DNA from: Heterobilharzia americana
Lineage: Eukaryota; Platyhelminthes; Trematoda; Strigeidida; Schistosomatidae
DNA: 64,000 nucleotides
Direction of reading: 5' to 3'
Assembly: GCA_944470555.2 (NCBI GenBank)
Contig: OX104127.1
Location: forward strand, 153,651,776-153,715,775
Shown here one piece after another: positions 61,492 through 64,000 of this stretch. The position numbers were made by a program, and so were the translations under genes. The stretch's first letter is position 1. Each line of letters starts with the position of its first letter. A model generated the notes under the pieces. That model did no database searches and was not told the origin of the DNA. It was given only the letters and a program-made list of their open reading frames with translations.

Positions 61492-62140
61492 GACAGGTTG
61501 TACGTACTTCCTTCGACCACACAATGACGGTCTGGACTTTTGAATTGCTAATACTTCAGCTAGGTCAAGATGCCTCAAGTACACTCTTTTCGAGCAGCTT
61601 CGTCCCACTCGGTACAAACCTTGAAGGACTCATCAAAACAATTCTAGTGTCCTGAGTTTACATGATGTTCTATTCGAGAACTGAGGATGCATTTCCGTTC
61701 TCCACTTATCTATTAGGTTGGACAGCATTCACGAGCCCATAGCACAAGCTGACACATGGTTCGCCCGATATACTTGACACCATAGGAGCAAGTAAATTGA
61801 TAAACACACATCGATGTGACTCAATGCTCCAGCTTATCCTTTGCATACTGACAACTGAGTTTCTGATAAGAGGATGTGATTCTAAGATTGAGGATGAAGG
61901 ATGTTCTGTTTATGGATATCGGAGGTCTGTTTCGATGTATATCTGCTACATGATCTAGTTTGAATTTGATCTTCAACAGTAAAATCGTTTTTCAAGCAGT
62001 ATGCTCACGTTTTGGTGACGTTTTTCGGCTGTAGATTCTTATCTGAAAATTTCAGTGTGTATCAATTTTTCATCAGGATTTCTTGTAAGTTTTTTCGTTT
62101 ATCATAGATGATATCCACCATGCATATTCTTCGCATTTTT
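61492..62140 (-). pseudogene. Penelope-like element GIY-YIG 3' end, copy B
   Basis: This is a near-identical inverted copy of 54040-54675. It has the same GIY-YIG remnant, the same double stop after AHECCPT and the same C-terminal tail SRPSLCGRRKYVQ. Similarity begins and ends abruptly: at about 62140 on its 5' side and just after the ACAACCT at about 61495 on its 3' side. It is inactive for the same reasons. Confidence 0.75.
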
Positions 62141-62898
62141 GAGTGATTTATAAAATGCTTCATTGAAGTAAGGAAATGTTTTGCATAGGCTATATCACTT
62201 TCCCTAACCCACACAGTTTAGAAATATTTTCTTTTGAATTTTTGACTCCAGTATCAATTTTATAAATGTTACTTCAATAAACATATAAAATGAATACGGT
62301 GTAGTTTATGCATTTTACCAAAGATGCCCCAAAATTTTGACTTAAGTAGAGTTTGCTAATTTTACAAGAATAATGAATCTTAGAGTACATGTAAAGATTA
62401 AATGTAAGAAATTAAAATACTAACAAATTATCGTATTACTGATACGAGCAAGTAGTTTAACTTTCTTCAGTAGGATCAGATTATCTCAAGCAGATAAAAG
62501 CTATTAGCTGCTTGATTGACTTGGGGTCAGATACATCAAATGTGAGCACTTGGTTGAATTCCATTACTGTAAGAGTCCTAATCCAAAATTCATGAATACA
62601 GCATATCGAATAAGACATGAATACTGTAAAACAACCTCTACTTCATAATGGAAATGTTTAAAATTTAAATTTTATATGACAACAACTGTAAGGAAACAAG
62701 AATACAGGTTATTATCACGTAGCACTTTTTTTTCTGCAATATTGACTATATCTTCACGAATTTATATAACTTTGACACTATTGAAATTGAGACTGTCATG
62801 AATATTATGAAATCTTTTCTTAAAACTGTTTAAGTTTCATATTTACTACCAGTGTGCTGCATAACACTAAGAAATATAACAATAAATAAGGTTACAGT

Positions 62899-62900
<2 letters not shown>
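62141..62900. other. Unassigned AT-rich sequence
   Basis: No gene or recognised repeat seen. Confidence 0.35.

Positions 62901-62962
<62 letters not shown>
62901..62962. repeat. (TA)n microsatellite, about 62 bp
   Basis: A perfect TA dinucleotide run, separated from a second, longer run by about 76 bp of unique sequence. Confidence 0.95.
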
Positions 62963-62964
<2 letters not shown>

Positions 62965-63037
62965 TTTAGGAATTAAGTGTCCAGAACTATTATGCATGAC
63001 GCTTATTTAAACCGTAACAGCTATTCAAGGAGCTGAG

Positions 63038-63689
<652 letters not shown>

Positions 63690-64000
63690 AAAGTATGGTG
63701 ACGATATGTTGGTGACACATTTACTGGGTATTAACCAGAACATATCCATAGCTTTTTCGCCCACATTAACTCAGTTGTAGATGCAATCAAATTCACTTAT
63801 GAATTAGAAAATAAGAAAATAAAATTACCCACTTTGGATTGCTAATTCAAAAAAGGAGATGGAAACTTAGATACCAGTGTTTACAGAAAACCAATACACT
63901 CGAATAGATACTCGAATTTAACATCATCCTTCCATTTCTGTCATGGTAGGCTTGATAAAGTGTTTAAGTAATCAGGTTAAGAGTTTGACTAGTGATTCAG
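63690..64000 (+). pseudogene. Penelope-like element RT fragment, cut by window edge
   Basis: YVGDTFT (about 63706-63726) stands where the catalytic YVDD is expected. HINSVVDAIKFTYELENKKI, LPTLDC, a stop, FKKGDGNLDTSVYRKPIHSN and GRLDKVFK follow in shifting frames. The order matches the fragment at 48451-48720 (YVDDTFT, HINSVV, LDCK, CRKPTHSN, GLVKCL). The Asp-to-Gly change in the active site and several stops show that it is dead. It continues past the right edge. Confidence 0.75.

Overview
The window looks like AT-rich, intron-rich genomic DNA of a blood fluke (Schistosoma or a close schistosomatid). The reasons are the repeat content, not a recognised single-copy gene: RTE-clade (SR2-like) non-LTR retrotransposons, several Penelope-like element (PLE) fragments with GIY-YIG endonuclease remnants, and degenerate tRNA-derived Sm-alpha-type SINEs that carry hammerhead-ribozyme-like cores. 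There is no sign of prokaryotic organisation. Most of the sequence is intron or intergenic DNA.

Left half (1 to about 37.4 kb): one long minus-strand gene can be reconstructed from splice sites and reading phase. In transcript order its exons are 37121-37390 (or 37362), 23656-24304, 14681-14873, 7445-7677, 5752-6517 and 375-808, and it runs off the left edge. All junctions are phase-compatible except the last, where an exon appears to be missing or mis-modelled. The protein is a low-complexity Ser/His/Gln-rich chain, then about 190 residues of charged coiled coil, then another low-complexity tail. I do not recognise the family. Two near-identical RTE copies in opposite orientation (1373-4795 plus, 9580-12079 minus) sit in two introns and flank exons 5752-6517 and 7445-7677. 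Further candidate exons (28011-28249 minus; 33542-33731 and 34001-34204 plus) lie inside the 12.8-kb intron and do not join the chain.

Middle (37.4-46 kb): mostly non-coding sequence with simple repeats, two degenerate Sm-alpha-type SINEs, and a good candidate terminal exon of a second minus-strand gene (42478-42657) followed closely by a poly(A) signal.

Right half (46-64 kb): a graveyard of Penelope-like elements. It holds an RT/linker fragment (48184-49065), a near-identical inverted pair of GIY-YIG 3' ends (54040-54675 plus, 61492-62140 minus), a PLE whose 5' part is inverted against its 3' part as twin priming would produce (57205-58200), a 3'-end-only fragment (46440-46545 minus) and an RT fragment running off the right edge. 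Two PLE 3' ends carry a hammerhead-like motif whose stem differs by compensatory changes between copies. This is the strongest functional-RNA signal in the window. Very long (TA)n tracts lie near the right end.
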